NCBI GenBank assembly: GCA_025358295.1 | Contig: JANYJY010000024.1 | Span: 1 to 64,000 of the forward strand | DNA length: 64,000 nt | Direction: 5' to 3' | DNA from: Gammaproteobacteria bacterium | GTDB lineage: Bacteria > Pseudomonadota > Gammaproteobacteria > Steroidobacterales > Steroidobacteraceae | In this document: positions 7,489 through 16,423 of the stretch, piece after piece | Position numbering within the stretch: the first letter of the stretch is position 1 | Layout of the letters: every line of letters begins with the position of its first letter | The notes under the pieces: model-generated | Database searches by the model: none | What the model was told of the DNA's origin: nothing | The model's input: only the letters and a program-made list of their open reading frames with translations | Translations under genes and position numbers: made by a program

Positions 7489-9975
7489 ATGCGTTCGGAT
7501 TCGATCAAACGATGCTTGTGGCCGATTGCTGCGGCAAGCCAACTGGCGTGGCCCGCCATGTCCATGGCGGCCGCGGCGGCGGCCGAGACAGCCTCGAGCG
7601 GCGCTTTGGAAGAGGTGGTGGTGACCGCCACTCGTCGCAGCGAGCGACTCCAGGACGTGCCGATCAGCGTTACCGCGTTCAGCCAGGAAAAGATGGACGC
7701 CCAAGGCCTCCGCAGCATCGATGATGTGACCCGATTGACGCCCGGCGTGGCCTTCTCACGCAACGGCACGGGATCATCGGCCAACTACAACGACGAGAGT
7801 TCGGATATCAACATCCGCGGCATCGACTCCGCCGCGGGTGCCTCAACCACCGGCATTTATATCGACGACACGCCGATTCAAAGCCGTCATATAGGCTTCG
7901 GCGCAGTCAATGCCTTTCCCGCATTGTTCGATCTAGACCGGGTCGAAGTGCTGCGCGGGCCGCAGGGAACGTTGTTCGGTGCCGGCGCCGAAGGCGGCGT
8001 GGTGCGGTTCCTTACCCCGACGCCCAGCCTCGACAAAGATTCAGGATATGTACGCTCAGAACTGGGAACGACTCGCGGCGGCGATCCTAGCTACGAATTG
8101 GGCGCGGCTTTCGGCGGGGCCATCATCGACAATGTACTCGGCTTTCGCGTCAGCGCCTCCTTTCGGCGCGATGGCGGCTATGTCGATCGCGTGGCCTATA
8201 CGCGTGCGACCAATAATCCGGCAATCGACCCGCTGACACCGCCGACTAATTCGAGCGATGTCTACGCGAATTCGAATTGGCAGCAAACTACTTCGCTGCG
8301 AGGCGAGTTGAAGTGGGCGATAAACGATGCGGTCAGCATCAGCCCGTCGTTTTACTACCAGGAATTGCACATCAACGACACGGCGATTTACTGGCCGAAC
8401 CTGTCGAATCCGAGCGCCGCCGTGTACCGCGACGGCAATCGCTCGTCCAATCCCAGCACCGACCCATTCTGGCTGGCGGCGGTCAAGGTCGATTGGGATC
8501 TTGGCTTTGGCCAACTGACCTCGAACACGTCTTACTATTCTCGCGATCAGCATTCGACTTCGGACTACACCCAGTATCTGCGTGCGTCGTTCCTCGCGAA
8601 TACTTATCCGACGTCGCCGGCGGACGGCGGCTACGCGCCGTTCGAGGACAAGCAAAGTAATTTCTACCAGGAATTTCGTTTGGCTTCGAAGGACACGACC
8701 TCGCGGGTGTCCTGGAACGTCGGACTGTTCTACGCGCACATGAACGAGAACGTCGCGGAAAACATATACGATCCAACCATCGACGCCGAATACGCCGCTC
8801 TGGTTCCCGGCAGCGGCGGACTGTGCACCGGCTTTCTAGGCTATCCATGTCCGGGTGGCCTGTTGTTCGAAGGACCCGTGCAGCGCGTGGTCGATAAGCA
8901 GATCGCAATATTCGGCGAAGGCTCGTTTAAATTCACCGATACCTTGAAGCTCACTTTGGGTGTGCGTGGGTCCCGGGTCAACTATACGGGCACCAGTATT
9001 GCCGGCGGTGCCTTCACCGGAGGTCCCACGACCACATTTGTCGCATCGGGATCGGAGACTCCCGTGACGCCGAAAGCGGTGTTCTCGTGGCAGCCCAATC
9101 ATGACAATATGTTTTATCTCAGTGCCGCCAAGGGCTATCGCGTCGGCGGTGTCAACGTCGGCGTCGGCACCATTTGCAACGGCGATTTGGCCAGTATCGG
9201 CATACCGCAGGGTGCGGACGGTAATCGACATGTGCCGGGACAATATCAGTCCGACACCTTGTGGAGCTATGAGATCGGCGGCAAGAATTCTTTCCTGGAT
9301 CACCGCCTGCAAATAGATTCGAGCTTCTTCGTGATCAACTGGAAGAACATCCAGCAGAACGTGTATCTACCGAGTTGCGGTGAGCAGTTCGTCGCGAATC
9401 TGGGCCAGGTACAGAGCCGCGGCGGCGACATCGATGTTCAATACCGTCCGCTTGACCCGTTAACTTTGGGCTTCACGGTTGCCTATACGGACGCCCGCTT
9501 CACCAAGAGCTCCTGTGCCGGTGTATTGATGTATCAGTCACCAAATTGCATTGACCCCAGCAATGCGACCAAGACATTCCGGCCGATCGTCACGGAAGGC
9601 AACCGCTTGCTCGGCGCCCCCTGGTCATTCGTCGCGAATGCGGAGTACGTCTTTGCCGCATGGAAAGACAAGTCGCCGTATGTACGGGCGGACTTTCAAT
9701 ATCAGACGGCGCAAAACTCGCTCCTGCCGGGTCAAGACTCGAACAACGGCTTGAACGACACGACGATTCCGGGTCTGCCGGTCAACAAGAATCTGAATTT
9801 GCGCGGCGGCATGCGCTGGAATGGATTCGATCTGTCATTGTTCGCGAACAATGTCACCGATGCGCACCCGCAATTGTTCCTGTCGCGGGATATTGCGGCA
9901 CCGTTCGATGAACAGTATTTCGCGCGCAGTGTTCGGCCGCGCACCATCGGCGTCACTGCGACCTATCGGTACTAG
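7489..9975 (+). CDS. TonB-dependent outer-membrane receptor, substrate unknown
   Basis: 828-aa receptor. The signal peptide ends near SMAAAAAAE, followed by a TonB-box region and the plug start LEEVVVTATRRSERLQDVPI. Plug motifs include DINIRGIDS and VEVLRGPQGTLFGAGAEGG. A long beta-barrel follows, ending in RPRTIGVTATYRY with a terminal aromatic. I prefer the ATG at 7489, which has GAAGAGG just upstream, over a GTG at 7456. The barrel resembles the broad iron/complex-carbohydrate type receptors of sphingomonads and xanthomonads. No transport partner adjoins, so the ligand stays open. The 192-nt upstream gap holds TTGATC and TATTAA separated by only 15 nt, a weak promoter candidate. Confidence 0.93.
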   Translation: MRSDSIKRCLWPIAAASQLAWPAMSMAAAAAAETASSGALEEVVVTATRRSERLQDVPISVTAFSQEKMDAQGLRSIDDVTRLTPGVAFSRNGTGSSANYNDESSDINIRGIDSAAGASTTGIYIDDTPIQSRHIGFGAVNAFPALFDLDRVEVLRGPQGTLFGAGAEGGVVRFLTPTPSLDKDSGYVRSELGTTRGGDPSYELGAAFGGAIIDNVLGFRVSASFRRDGGYVDRVAYTRATNNPAIDPLTPPTNSSDVYANSNWQQTTSLRGELKWAINDAVSISPSFYYQELHINDTAIYWPNLSNPSAAVYRDGNRSSNPSTDPFWLAAVKVDWDLGFGQLTSNTSYYSRDQHSTSDYTQYLRASFLANTYPTSPADGGYAPFEDKQSNFYQEFRLASKDTTSRVSWNVGLFYAHMNENVAENIYDPTIDAEYAALVPGSGGLCTGFLGYPCPGGLLFEGPVQRVVDKQIAIFGEGSFKFTDTLKLTLGVRGSRVNYTGTSIAGGAFTGGPTTTFVASGSETPVTPKAVFSWQPNHDNMFYLSAAKGYRVGGVNVGVGTICNGDLASIGIPQGADGNRHVPGQYQSDTLWSYEIGGKNSFLDHRLQIDSSFFVINWKNIQQNVYLPSCGEQFVANLGQVQSRGGDIDVQYRPLDPLTLGFTVAYTDARFTKSSCAGVLMYQSPNCIDPSNATKTFRPIVTEGNRLLGAPWSFVANAEYVFAAWKDKSPYVRADFQYQTAQNSLLPGQDSNNGLNDTTIPGLPVNKNLNLRGGMRWNGFDLSLFANNVTDAHPQLFLSRDIAAPFDEQYFARSVRPRTIGVTATYRY

Positions 9976-9992
9976 CCTCTCACTCCGTCCAT

Positions 9993-10023
9993 CGGCGAGC
10001 CTCGAGACGATCGAGGTTCGCCG
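9993..10023. terminator. Hairpin between convergent genes
   Basis: Thirteen-base stem CGGCGAGCCTCGA / TCGAGGTTCGCCG with one G-U pair and a GACGA loop. It sits 17 nt after the receptor stop and 18 nt before the convergent protease stop. There is no U-tract on either side, so if it terminates transcription it is non-canonical. It could instead protect the mRNA 3' ends. Confidence 0.5.
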
Positions 10024-10041
10024 GCGGCGGTCAAGCGCGAG

Positions 10042-11583
10042 TCACTTTCCCGCCTTTCCCTGCCAAATCGCGAGTTCCGCGGGCGAGCCCTGCGCCCGCA
10101 CGCCGTTGTCCGTCAGGATGTCGTCGGTTGCCGCCAGAATCGCGGTGCGCGAGAACACCAGCGCTTCATTGCCCTTCTGGTCGAATTCAATCGTGACGAA
10201 CGGGTCCTTCAGGTCGCGCAGCAGCGCCACCAAGTGCTTGAGGCTTCGTATGCGGGTGCCGTTGACCGAATAGACCACCGACCCCGCCGGATTCGAATAT
10301 CCGTTGGCGAGCTTGTGCGGAAAAAACGGCGAGGAGACCACGACCAGCTCTTCAGTATCGGCATCCGGCGCATCCAAAGCGCGTGTGATCAGCGGGCTCT
10401 TCACCGCGCCCAGCATCCGCAGAAGACCGGCGTGACCTTCGAAGCTGGAGACCAATTGCCAAGTTGCCGTGGAAAACACCATCGGGCCGTAAATGAAGTA
10501 CGACGGATAGCCGCCGCGCAAGTCCGTCACCAGAGTCGGGTGCTCCGCCGAGACCGGTAGTTGAACTTGCATGGACTTGCCCGCCCGAACCAGGGTCATG
10601 GGCACCTTGCCGTTGTTGGCAAGCCGCTGAATCATATAAGGGAAGCTGACCCGCAGATCCTTGTCTAGCTTGATCATTCCCTGATTGTCGATGGGTGTGT
10701 CGCCGATGCGGGTGAGCACATCCCATTCCTTGAGCGGATACGAAGCATCGCTCTTGTCGGGCCGATGCACGACCATGCCTTCGACGGATTTGTCGAGCTT
10801 GAGAAAGTCGCGCAGCGCCGGATTTTCCAGCGTTTGCAGTTCATCGTACATCGCCGGCTTGCCGTCATAGCGCCCGTCCGCAATGTCCTTTAAGAACAGC
10901 TCGACTTCCTCATTGGGAATGATATAGCCGATATTCTGCGTATCGCCGCCGAGCTTGCTGAAAGCCAGGCCGATCATCTTGTCGCCGGCGATGGCCGGGC
11001 CTCCGCTATTGCCCGGATTGATCGCCGCGTCGACCTGGATGCGCAGTCCGGAAACCGGAAAGTTGTAGGCCACGAACTCGATGCGCGAAACGATGCCCTT
11101 GGTAATGGACAAGGAATTCCCGCCCGTGGGGAAGCCGTAGGCCAATATCGCGTCCTTGATCTGCGGCAGCTTGGCGGCGCGCACCACCGGCGGATGCGTG
11201 TCGAAGAACGACGCATCGTCGAGTTGCAGTACGGCCAGGTCGATGCCGGGCGCCACTGCCAGTACCGTCGCGGACACCTTGTCGCCCGCTGCGTTCGCTT
11301 GAATTTGTACCTGGCTGGCATACAGAACGACGTGCGCATTGGTCAGGATGCGCCTGCCTTCGATGACCACACCCGACGCGGTCACTTCGCTCGGCGCCTG
11401 CTTGGTCCAGGGCTTGAACGGATCCGGGTAACGCAGGGTGGCGAACACCTTCACCACCGAATTTTCGATCGTCGATGCCTGGGCAGTGTCGGCGGCGCGG
11501 GCGGGCGAGCCCAAGGCTGCGACCACGCCAAAAATCCCGAGCGAACAGAAGCCGGCGAACCTAATCCGCTTAATGATTATCAT
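10042..11583 (-). CDS. Deg/HtrA-type serine protease with Deg9-like C-terminal PDZ region
   Basis: 513-aa trypsin-fold protease with a signal peptide (cleavage near SPARA-A, residue 30), so periplasmic. The catalytic triad is His84 (LTNAHVV), Asp115 (GIDLAVL) and Ser193 (NPGNSGGPA). Two PDZ-like domains follow (about 250-345 and 390-480), joined by GGYPSYFIYGPMVFS. This layout and that linker recall plant Deg9 proteases more than bacterial DegP/DegS; the comparison is from memory. The ATG at 11581-11583 is chosen because the longer reading frame would overlap the upstream gene. A Fur-box-like sequence covers this start codon. It lies 16 nt after the PQQ-propeller gene, in the same orientation. 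Confidence 0.9.
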   Translation of the reverse strand: MIIIKRIRFAGFCSLGIFGVVAALGSPARAADTAQASTIENSVVKVFATLRYPDPFKPWTKQAPSEVTASGVVIEGRRILTNAHVVLYASQVQIQANAAGDKVSATVLAVAPGIDLAVLQLDDASFFDTHPPVVRAAKLPQIKDAILAYGFPTGGNSLSITKGIVSRIEFVAYNFPVSGLRIQVDAAINPGNSGGPAIAGDKMIGLAFSKLGGDTQNIGYIIPNEEVELFLKDIADGRYDGKPAMYDELQTLENPALRDFLKLDKSVEGMVVHRPDKSDASYPLKEWDVLTRIGDTPIDNQGMIKLDKDLRVSFPYMIQRLANNGKVPMTLVRAGKSMQVQLPVSAEHPTLVTDLRGGYPSYFIYGPMVFSTATWQLVSSFEGHAGLLRMLGAVKSPLITRALDAPDADTEELVVVSSPFFPHKLANGYSNPAGSVVYSVNGTRIRSLKHLVALLRDLKDPFVTIEFDQKGNEALVFSRTAILAATDDILTDNGVRAQGSPAELAIWQGKAGK

Positions 11584-11587
11584 GATT
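11569..11587 (-). promoter_or_regulatory. Fur-box-like sequence over the protease start codon
   Basis: Minus strand AATCATGATAATCATTAAG matches the 19-bp Fur consensus at 15 of 19 positions, including a central GATAATC. It includes the ATG and codons 2-5 (Met-Ile-Ile-Ile-Lys), so codon content could create the match by chance. No clear sigma70 promoter is visible just upstream. Confidence 0.35.
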
Positions 11588-11599
11588 GATGTTCGAGTC

Positions 11600-13171
11600 C
11601 TATTTTCCGTCGACTGAGAAGGCGAGCAGAGCATTGCCTGAGATGACATACACCGTTCCGTTCACGATCGTCGCTCCGCCGTGGTCCAAGGGACCGCCGC
11701 CCGCTTTGATTCCATTCTTGGTTTGAAAATCTTTTGCCGTGTCGTAGTCCCAGAGAATCTTGCCGTCGATGGTCGAATAGGCGCGTAAGTGTCCGTCCAT
11801 CGATCCGGAAAATACGCCGCCCGGCATGACGGTGACGGCCTGAGCCTGCGCATGCGCGCAATTGTGTTCCCCCCAACTGCAGGGGGGTTCCGGCGAGGGC
11901 TTGTGCCAGCGCGCGGCCCCGGTGGTCATGTCGAGTGCGGTCAGGCTTCCGGAAGCGTTTGCCGGCTGCGCCAGCAGCCCGGAGACGGCCACGTAGAAAT
12001 TACGGCGATCCGCCGCACTTCCCCAGGCGACACCGCCGCCGGCTGCGTCCGCCACTTTGGTCTGCCAAAGAATGTCGCCGCCGTGATCGGGATCCAAGCC
12101 ATAGACGGTGCCTGACTTCTGTCCCGCCATCAGGATCTGATTGCCGGTCGCGAGTGTTCTGAGTACGGGTGAACTTAAAAAACCCGCCCCGGCAGTTGCG
12201 GTGTCGGGCCGCAGCAATTGCTTGACCCAACGCAGCTTTCCGTCGGTCAAATCAAAAGCAGCGACGGAATCCGTCAAGGACTGCTCCTGTCCGTTCGCGG
12301 AGCCACCGCTAGCGACGTACAGCACATTGCGCCGGACGTCGATGGTTGGCGACGAAGCAATCGCCGCCCCCGCGGGACCGAATTCTTGGATCCCCGCGCC
12401 GTTCTTGCGGGTCGGCTGCGGCTCTTCGAGAACCGTATAGCTCTTCCACAGGATTCTGCCGCTGGCGATATCGAGCGCGGCGACGCTGCCGCGAAAGGTA
12501 CAGCAGCTGTAATTTGGGTTTGCGCTCGCGGCCTCCTCGGTGGACGACACGGCTACGTACAGGCGCTCCTTGTACAGGGTAGGCGCGCCGACAATGCGCG
12601 CCGACGGATGCGTCTCGATCTGTGTCTTCCAGAGCAGGGTGCCCTTCTGTGCGTCCAGAGCATATACGGCGCCGCTGTCATCGCCGAAGAACACGGCGCT
12701 CGGCGCCTTGATAACGTCAAGATGCGCCAAGGTACGCTTCAATCGCCGCGGCAAGGCGGCGACCTTGGCTCGCGCCAGCTCGCCGATGGTCACCGCGGTG
12801 CGGCTGCCGACGGCGGCGTCATAGGTCCAGTAAGTACAGCCGGTCTTGGCATCCAGCGAGTAGGTGCGGCCTGTGGAACTCGTGATGAAAAGCCGGTCAT
12901 CCACCACGGTGGGCTGGCCGAATTCCGCGCCGCTCTGGAATCCATAGGCCCATTTCAGGGCAAGTCTCACCACGTCAGTGGCGCGAATCGCAGGCTCGGG
13001 CTGGTAGCGGCCGTTGTCGAGACTGCGGCCCCAGCCGTTCCATTGCACACTGCCGAGAGCGACCGGCCCGGCCGGATTCGGACACGCGTTGTCGGCCACG
13101 GCCACGTTCGCGGCGCCGCTCAACAGCACCGTAGCCAACGCTCCTACCCCTGCGTGAACTCGCGGCGTCAT
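11600..13171 (-). CDS. Secreted PQQ-type beta-propeller protein (polyvinyl-alcohol-dehydrogenase-like)
   Basis: 523-aa protein with a signal peptide ending near VAVADN. Repeated propeller blades end in the tryptophan-docking pattern A-x-D-x3-G-x3-W (ALDAQKGTLLW, ALDIASGRILW, AFDLTDGKLRW, ALDMTTGAARW, AYSTIDGKILW). Adjacent cysteines C223-C224 in YSCCTFRG recall the vicinal disulfide next to PQQ in quinoprotein dehydrogenases, notably polyvinyl alcohol dehydrogenase. No CxxCH heme motif is present, so the electron-accepting cytochrome domain of that family is missing. The substrate is unknown. The ATG at 13171 sits 3 nt after gltA; a TTG one codon earlier is possible. Confidence 0.82.
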   Translation of the reverse strand: MTPRVHAGVGALATVLLSGAANVAVADNACPNPAGPVALGSVQWNGWGRSLDNGRYQPEPAIRATDVVRLALKWAYGFQSGAEFGQPTVVDDRLFITSSTGRTYSLDAKTGCTYWTYDAAVGSRTAVTIGELARAKVAALPRRLKRTLAHLDVIKAPSAVFFGDDSGAVYALDAQKGTLLWKTQIETHPSARIVGAPTLYKERLYVAVSSTEEAASANPNYSCCTFRGSVAALDIASGRILWKSYTVLEEPQPTRKNGAGIQEFGPAGAAIASSPTIDVRRNVLYVASGGSANGQEQSLTDSVAAFDLTDGKLRWVKQLLRPDTATAGAGFLSSPVLRTLATGNQILMAGQKSGTVYGLDPDHGGDILWQTKVADAAGGGVAWGSAADRRNFYVAVSGLLAQPANASGSLTALDMTTGAARWHKPSPEPPCSWGEHNCAHAQAQAVTVMPGGVFSGSMDGHLRAYSTIDGKILWDYDTAKDFQTKNGIKAGGGPLDHGGATIVNGTVYVISGNALLAFSVDGK

Positions 13172-13174
13172 CAA

Positions 13175-14467
13175 TCAGCGCTTGTCGATGGGCTGGTAAT
13201 CTCGCAGTGTGGGACCGGTATACAGCTGACGCGGACGGCCGATCCTCATGTTCGGGTCGGACACCATTTCCTGCCACTGGGCCACCCAGCCAGCCGTACG
13301 GGCGATCGCGAACATGACGGTGAACATGGAGCGTGGAATTCCTAGCGCGCTGTAGATGATGCCGGAATAAAAATCTACGTTGGGATACAGTTTGCGCGAA
13401 ACGAAGTATTCGTCCTTGAGCGCGATTTCCTCCAATTTCAGCGACAGTTCGAACAAGGGATTGTCGGTCTTGCCCAGCTTCTCGAGCACGCGATAGCACA
13501 TGCCGCGGATGATTTTGGCGCGCGGATCGAAATTCTTGTAGACGCGATGGCCGAAGCCCATCAGGCGTACGTGGTCGCTCTTGTCCTTGACGCGCACCAG
13601 AAATTTATCGATGTTCGCCACCGAACCGATGCCGTCCAGCATATCGAGTACGGCCTCGTTGGCGCCGCCGTGCGCCGGACCCCATAGGGCAGAGACACCG
13701 GCCGATATGGCGGCATACGGGTTCGCACCGGTGCTGCCCGCCAGTCGCACCGTCGATGTGCTGGCGTTCTGCTCATGATCCGCATGCAGAATGAACAGCA
13801 GGTCCAACGCCTCCGCAGCGACCGGATCGATGGCATACGGCTCGCAGGGAACCGCAAAAAACATGTTCATCATGTTCGCGCAGTAGCGCAGATCGTTGCG
13901 CGGGTAAATGAACGGCTGGCCGAGCGTGTGCTTGTAGGCCGCCGCGGCGATGGTGGGCAGCTTCGCGATGATTCGGTGCGCGAAGATCTCGCGATGACGC
14001 GGGTCTTCGATGTCCGTGGTGTCGTGATAGAAGGCGGCCATCGATGCGACCACCGCCGAGACCATGGCCATGGGATGGGCGTCGTGGTGGAAACCCTGAA
14101 AGAAGCGCAGCAACTGCTCGTTGACCATGGTGTGACGCATGATGGAGTTCTCGAATGCGCAGAGCTGGGTCTTGGTCGGCAGGCTGCCGTTGATCAGCAG
14201 ATTGGCGACTTCGAGAAAGCTCGATTTTTCCGCGAGCTGCTCCACCGGGTAGCCGCGATACAAGAGCACGCCGGCATCGCCGTCGATGTACGTGATCTTG
14301 CTCTCCGTGCTGGCAGTGGCCATAAAACCCGGGTCGAAGGTAAATACACCTTGTTCCTTGGTGAGGTTGGAAATGTCGAGTGCTTCGGGCCCAATGGATC
14401 CCGAGACGGCGTTCAGCTCACTCGTTTTTCCTGTCGACAGATTCTTAAGTTCGTATTTCGTGCTCAT
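13175..14467 (-). CDS. gltA: Citrate synthase (type II)
   Basis: 430-aa enzyme condensing acetyl-CoA with oxaloacetate, the first step of the TCA cycle. Catalytic residues sit in [10 protein letters not shown] (oxaloacetate-binding His), [12 protein letters not shown] (acetyl-CoA His) and NVDFYSG (Asp). The N-terminal beta-domain typical of Gram-negative NADH-regulated hexameric enzymes is present, including [17 protein letters not shown]. Length matches E. coli GltA. It is the leader of a minus-strand cluster with the PQQ-propeller and Deg-like genes, although those partners are not known gltA neighbours. Confidence 0.98.
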   Translation of the reverse strand: MSTKYELKNLSTGKTSELNAVSGSIGPEALDISNLTKEQGVFTFDPGFMATASTESKITYIDGDAGVLLYRGYPVEQLAEKSSFLEVANLLINGSLPTKTQLCAFENSIMRHTMVNEQLLRFFQGFHHDAHPMAMVSAVVASMAAFYHDTTDIEDPRHREIFAHRIIAKLPTIAAAAYKHTLGQPFIYPRNDLRYCANMMNMFFAVPCEPYAIDPVAAEALDLLFILHADHEQNASTSTVRLAGSTGANPYAAISAGVSALWGPAHGGANEAVLDMLDGIGSVANIDKFLVRVKDKSDHVRLMGFGHRVYKNFDPRAKIIRGMCYRVLEKLGKTDNPLFELSLKLEEIALKDEYFVSRKLYPNVDFYSGIIYSALGIPRSMFTVMFAIARTAGWVAQWQEMVSDPNMRIGRPRQLYTGPTLRDYQPIDKR

Positions 14468-14572
14468 GCGCTATTCCGACCGAGATGAAGTTTGGTTCGT
14501 TTAGGACAGCGCAGCCTTGCACGGCCTTACAGCGGAATCAAGGGAGCGGTATTCAAGCGCGCAAACGGATGC

Positions 14573-14598
14573 GCGCGGACCTAAGTCAAGGTCCGCGC
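14573..14598. terminator. Perfect 10-bp hairpin between rpmE and gltA
   Basis: GCGCGGACCT, loop AAGTCA, AGGTCCGCGC. It is GC-rich and perfect, but no T-run follows on either strand. It lies in the 183-nt gap downstream of rpmE and upstream of gltA, so it could end rpmE transcription or be a leader structure of gltA. Confidence 0.4.
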
Positions 14599-14622
14599 AC
14601 AGGTGCTCGTCTGGAGAAACTC

Positions 14623-14638
14623 GCGAGCGCAGGCTCGC
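14623..14638 (-). terminator. Weak terminator candidate after rpmE
   Basis: On the minus strand a 6-bp stem GCGAGC/GCTCGC with a CTGC loop starts 12 nt after the rpmE stop. It is followed by GAGTTTCTCC, a poor U-tract. Confidence 0.3.
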
Positions 14639-14650
14639 AATAGCGGGCTG

Positions 14651-14863
14651 TTAGGCCTTTGCCGCCGTCGCATACTTCTTGCGGAATTTGTCGACTCGGC
14701 CGCCCGTGTCCACAATTTTCTGCTTGCCGGTGTAGAACGGATGGCAATTGGAGCAGACTTCGACCTGCAGATCTTGGCCGTTGGTCGAGCGAGTCTCGAA
14801 TTTGTTGCCGCAGGTGCAAGTGACTGCGATGACTTTGTAATCTGGATGAATGCCGGCTTTCAT
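14651..14863 (-). CDS. rpmE: 50S ribosomal protein L31 (zinc-binding form)
   Basis: 70-aa ribosomal protein starting [20 protein letters not shown]. Cysteines 16, 18, 37 and 40 (TCTCGNKF and CSNCHPFY) are the zinc ligands of the C-plus L31 form. A GAGG Shine-Dalgarno lies five bases before the ATG at 14861-14863. A longer in-frame extension exists upstream but is not coding. It is flanked by structured gaps on both sides and is probably its own transcription unit. Confidence 0.97.
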   Translation of the reverse strand: MKAGIHPDYKVIAVTCTCGNKFETRSTNGQDLQVEVCSNCHPFYTGKQKIVDTGGRVDKFRKKYATAAKA

Positions 14864-15268
14864 GGGAACCTCGATTTTCAAGTTACGGCAGAATCGACGA
14901 GCAGTCCTTTGCGCATCGCCACGCCAAATTCCCGGTGATTTTTCAGTTCTGCCAAATGGCTTAAGTGACAAAATTCGGGCCGAACATCCTATCCGACGCC
15001 GATAGTTACCACAAGATCTTTGACATAAGCCCTTCTCGGACAACCTCTTGCGCGTTTGTCCACAATATCTGTGGATAAGTCTGTGGATGGTGGCCAAGTC
15101 GCCCAATGCAGACGGCGCAATTTCGCGTAATTGTTAACTTGGTCAAAAAATAGACAAGTCGCTTTTCTCTTATATTTCAATATCTTGCAGGATGCATCTG
15201 ACCTACTATAGGTGCAATGTGCTGTAGGTACCCCTTTGTGCGGGGTGGGCACGCCGATGTGCATAAGC
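14864..15268. other. 405-nt non-coding region upstream of rpmE
   Basis: The second largest gap in the window, and more AT-rich than its surroundings (for example around 15120-15190). It must contain the rpmE promoter, but I could not pick one with confidence. It contains three closely spaced DnaA-box-like nonamers, annotated separately. No reading frame in it looks coding. Confidence 0.6.
15056..15090. other. Cluster of DnaA-box-like nonamers
   Basis: TTGTCCACA (15056-15064, plus strand, 8/9), TGTGGATAA (15070-15078, a perfect TTATCCACA on the minus strand) and TGTGGATGG (15082-15090, 7/9 on the minus strand) fall within 35 bp, next to AT-rich DNA. No dnaA, dnaN, gyrB or mnmG adjoins, so a chromosomal origin is unlikely. 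DnaA titration or DnaA control of rpmE is speculative. Confidence 0.35.
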
Positions 15269-16423
15269 TTAGGCCAGAAAACCCGCCTGCAGATCATTTA
15301 GGAAGCGCCGGCCCAAATCCGTGGGGTACCACCCGTCGGTGCGCCTCGCCAGCAACCCCTGCCGTTCCGCTTTGGCCAATTGAGGCTCCACCGCATCCAA
15401 TTCGAGGCCGGTACGCTGCCGGAACTCCTGGTTGTCGAAGCCCTCGTTCAGGCGCAAGGCATTCAACATGAATTCGAACGGCAAGTCCCGCGGTGAAATA
15501 CGAGAAATTTCCCCTATCACCGCATTATCGCCCGCGTGGCGCACCTGCGCCTGATACTCCCGAGGTTGCTTTGGCTTGATGCTGCGAGAAATGTCCTGAG
15601 GAAGAGCGAGGCTGAGTTTGCCGTGTGCGCCGGCGCCGATACCTACATAGTCGCCGAACAACCAATAATTGAGGTTGTGCCGGCAGCGTGCGCCGTCGCG
15701 CGCATAGGCCGAGACTTCGTATTGCGCATAGCCGGACTCGGCTAATAGCGTTTGGCCCGTGACCTGTATCTGCCAGGCAACATCCTCATCCGGCAGGACT
15801 GGTGGCCGGGTGTGAAACACGGTCCCAGGCTCGAGCGTCAGCTGGTAGTAGGAAAGATGCGCAGGCCCCAGTGCGACGGCGGTGCGGACATCCTCGAGCG
15901 CTTCCTCGACAGACTGGTTCGGCAATGCGTACATCAAGTCGAGATTGAAATTGTCGAGCTTCGCGGCGCGCAATTCAGCGACGGCGCGATGCGTGTCGTC
16001 GGCCGAATGAATGCGGCCCAAGACCTCGAGCGCGCGCGCTGAGAAAGTCTGCGCCCCCAATGACACCCGATTGATTCCGGCATCGCGATACCCGGCGAAA
16101 TGGCCGCGTTCAATGGTCCCTGGATTCGCCTCCAAGGTGATTTCCGCGTCCGCGGCGAAGGCAATTCGCCGCCGCAACTCACCGAGCAGACGGCTGAAAT
16201 CTTCGGGATGGAACAGACTCGGCGTGCCGCCGCCGAAAAACACCGTGTCGATCCTGCGGTTGCGAAGCCGCGGCAATTCCAAATCGAAATCCCGTATCAG
16301 TGCATCGATATACGCGTCGTCGGGAGCGGCCGACTTCAATTGATGCGAGTTGAAGTCGCAGTAAGGGCATTTGCGCACGCACCAAGGCATGTGCACGTAC
16401 AACGCCAGCGATTCGGCGATCAC
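15269..16423 (-). CDS. hemW: HemW, radical SAM heme chaperone
   Basis: 384-aa radical SAM protein related to coproporphyrinogen dehydrogenase. HemW-type members bind and deliver heme rather than oxidise coproporphyrinogen. The 4Fe-4S/SAM motif is CVRKCPYC (C15, C19, C22), followed by VFFGGGTPSLF and later EANPGTIE. The C-terminal HemN domain includes LPFEFMLNALRL. The GTG start at 16421-16423 overlaps the rdgB stop as GTGA. A longer frame beginning at 16675 is an antisense-like extension inside rdgB. Adjacency to rdgB is conserved in gammaproteobacteria. Confidence 0.93.
   Translation of the reverse strand: MIAESLALYVHMPWCVRKCPYCDFNSHQLKSAAPDDAYIDALIRDFDLELPRLRNRRIDTVFFGGGTPSLFHPEDFSRLLGELRRRIAFAADAEITLEANPGTIERGHFAGYRDAGINRVSLGAQTFSARALEVLGRIHSADDTHRAVAELRAAKLDNFNLDLMYALPNQSVEEALEDVRTAVALGPAHLSYYQLTLEPGTVFHTRPPVLPDEDVAWQIQVTGQTLLAESGYAQYEVSAYARDGARCRHNLNYWLFGDYVGIGAGAHGKLSLALPQDISRSIKPKQPREYQAQVRHAGDNAVIGEISRISPRDLPFEFMLNALRLNEGFDNQEFRQRTGLELDAVEPQLAKAERQGLLARRTDGWYPTDLGRRFLNDLQAGFLA

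Noticed and set aside
12218-13345. 375-codon plus-strand open frame opposite the PQQ-propeller gene and gltA
   Set aside because: It has no recognisable domain and lies antisense to two well-supported genes. It is a by-product of high GC content.
15056-15090. Chromosomal replication origin
   Set aside because: The DnaA-like boxes are few, and none of the usual origin neighbours (dnaA, dnaN, mnmG, rpmH) is present.
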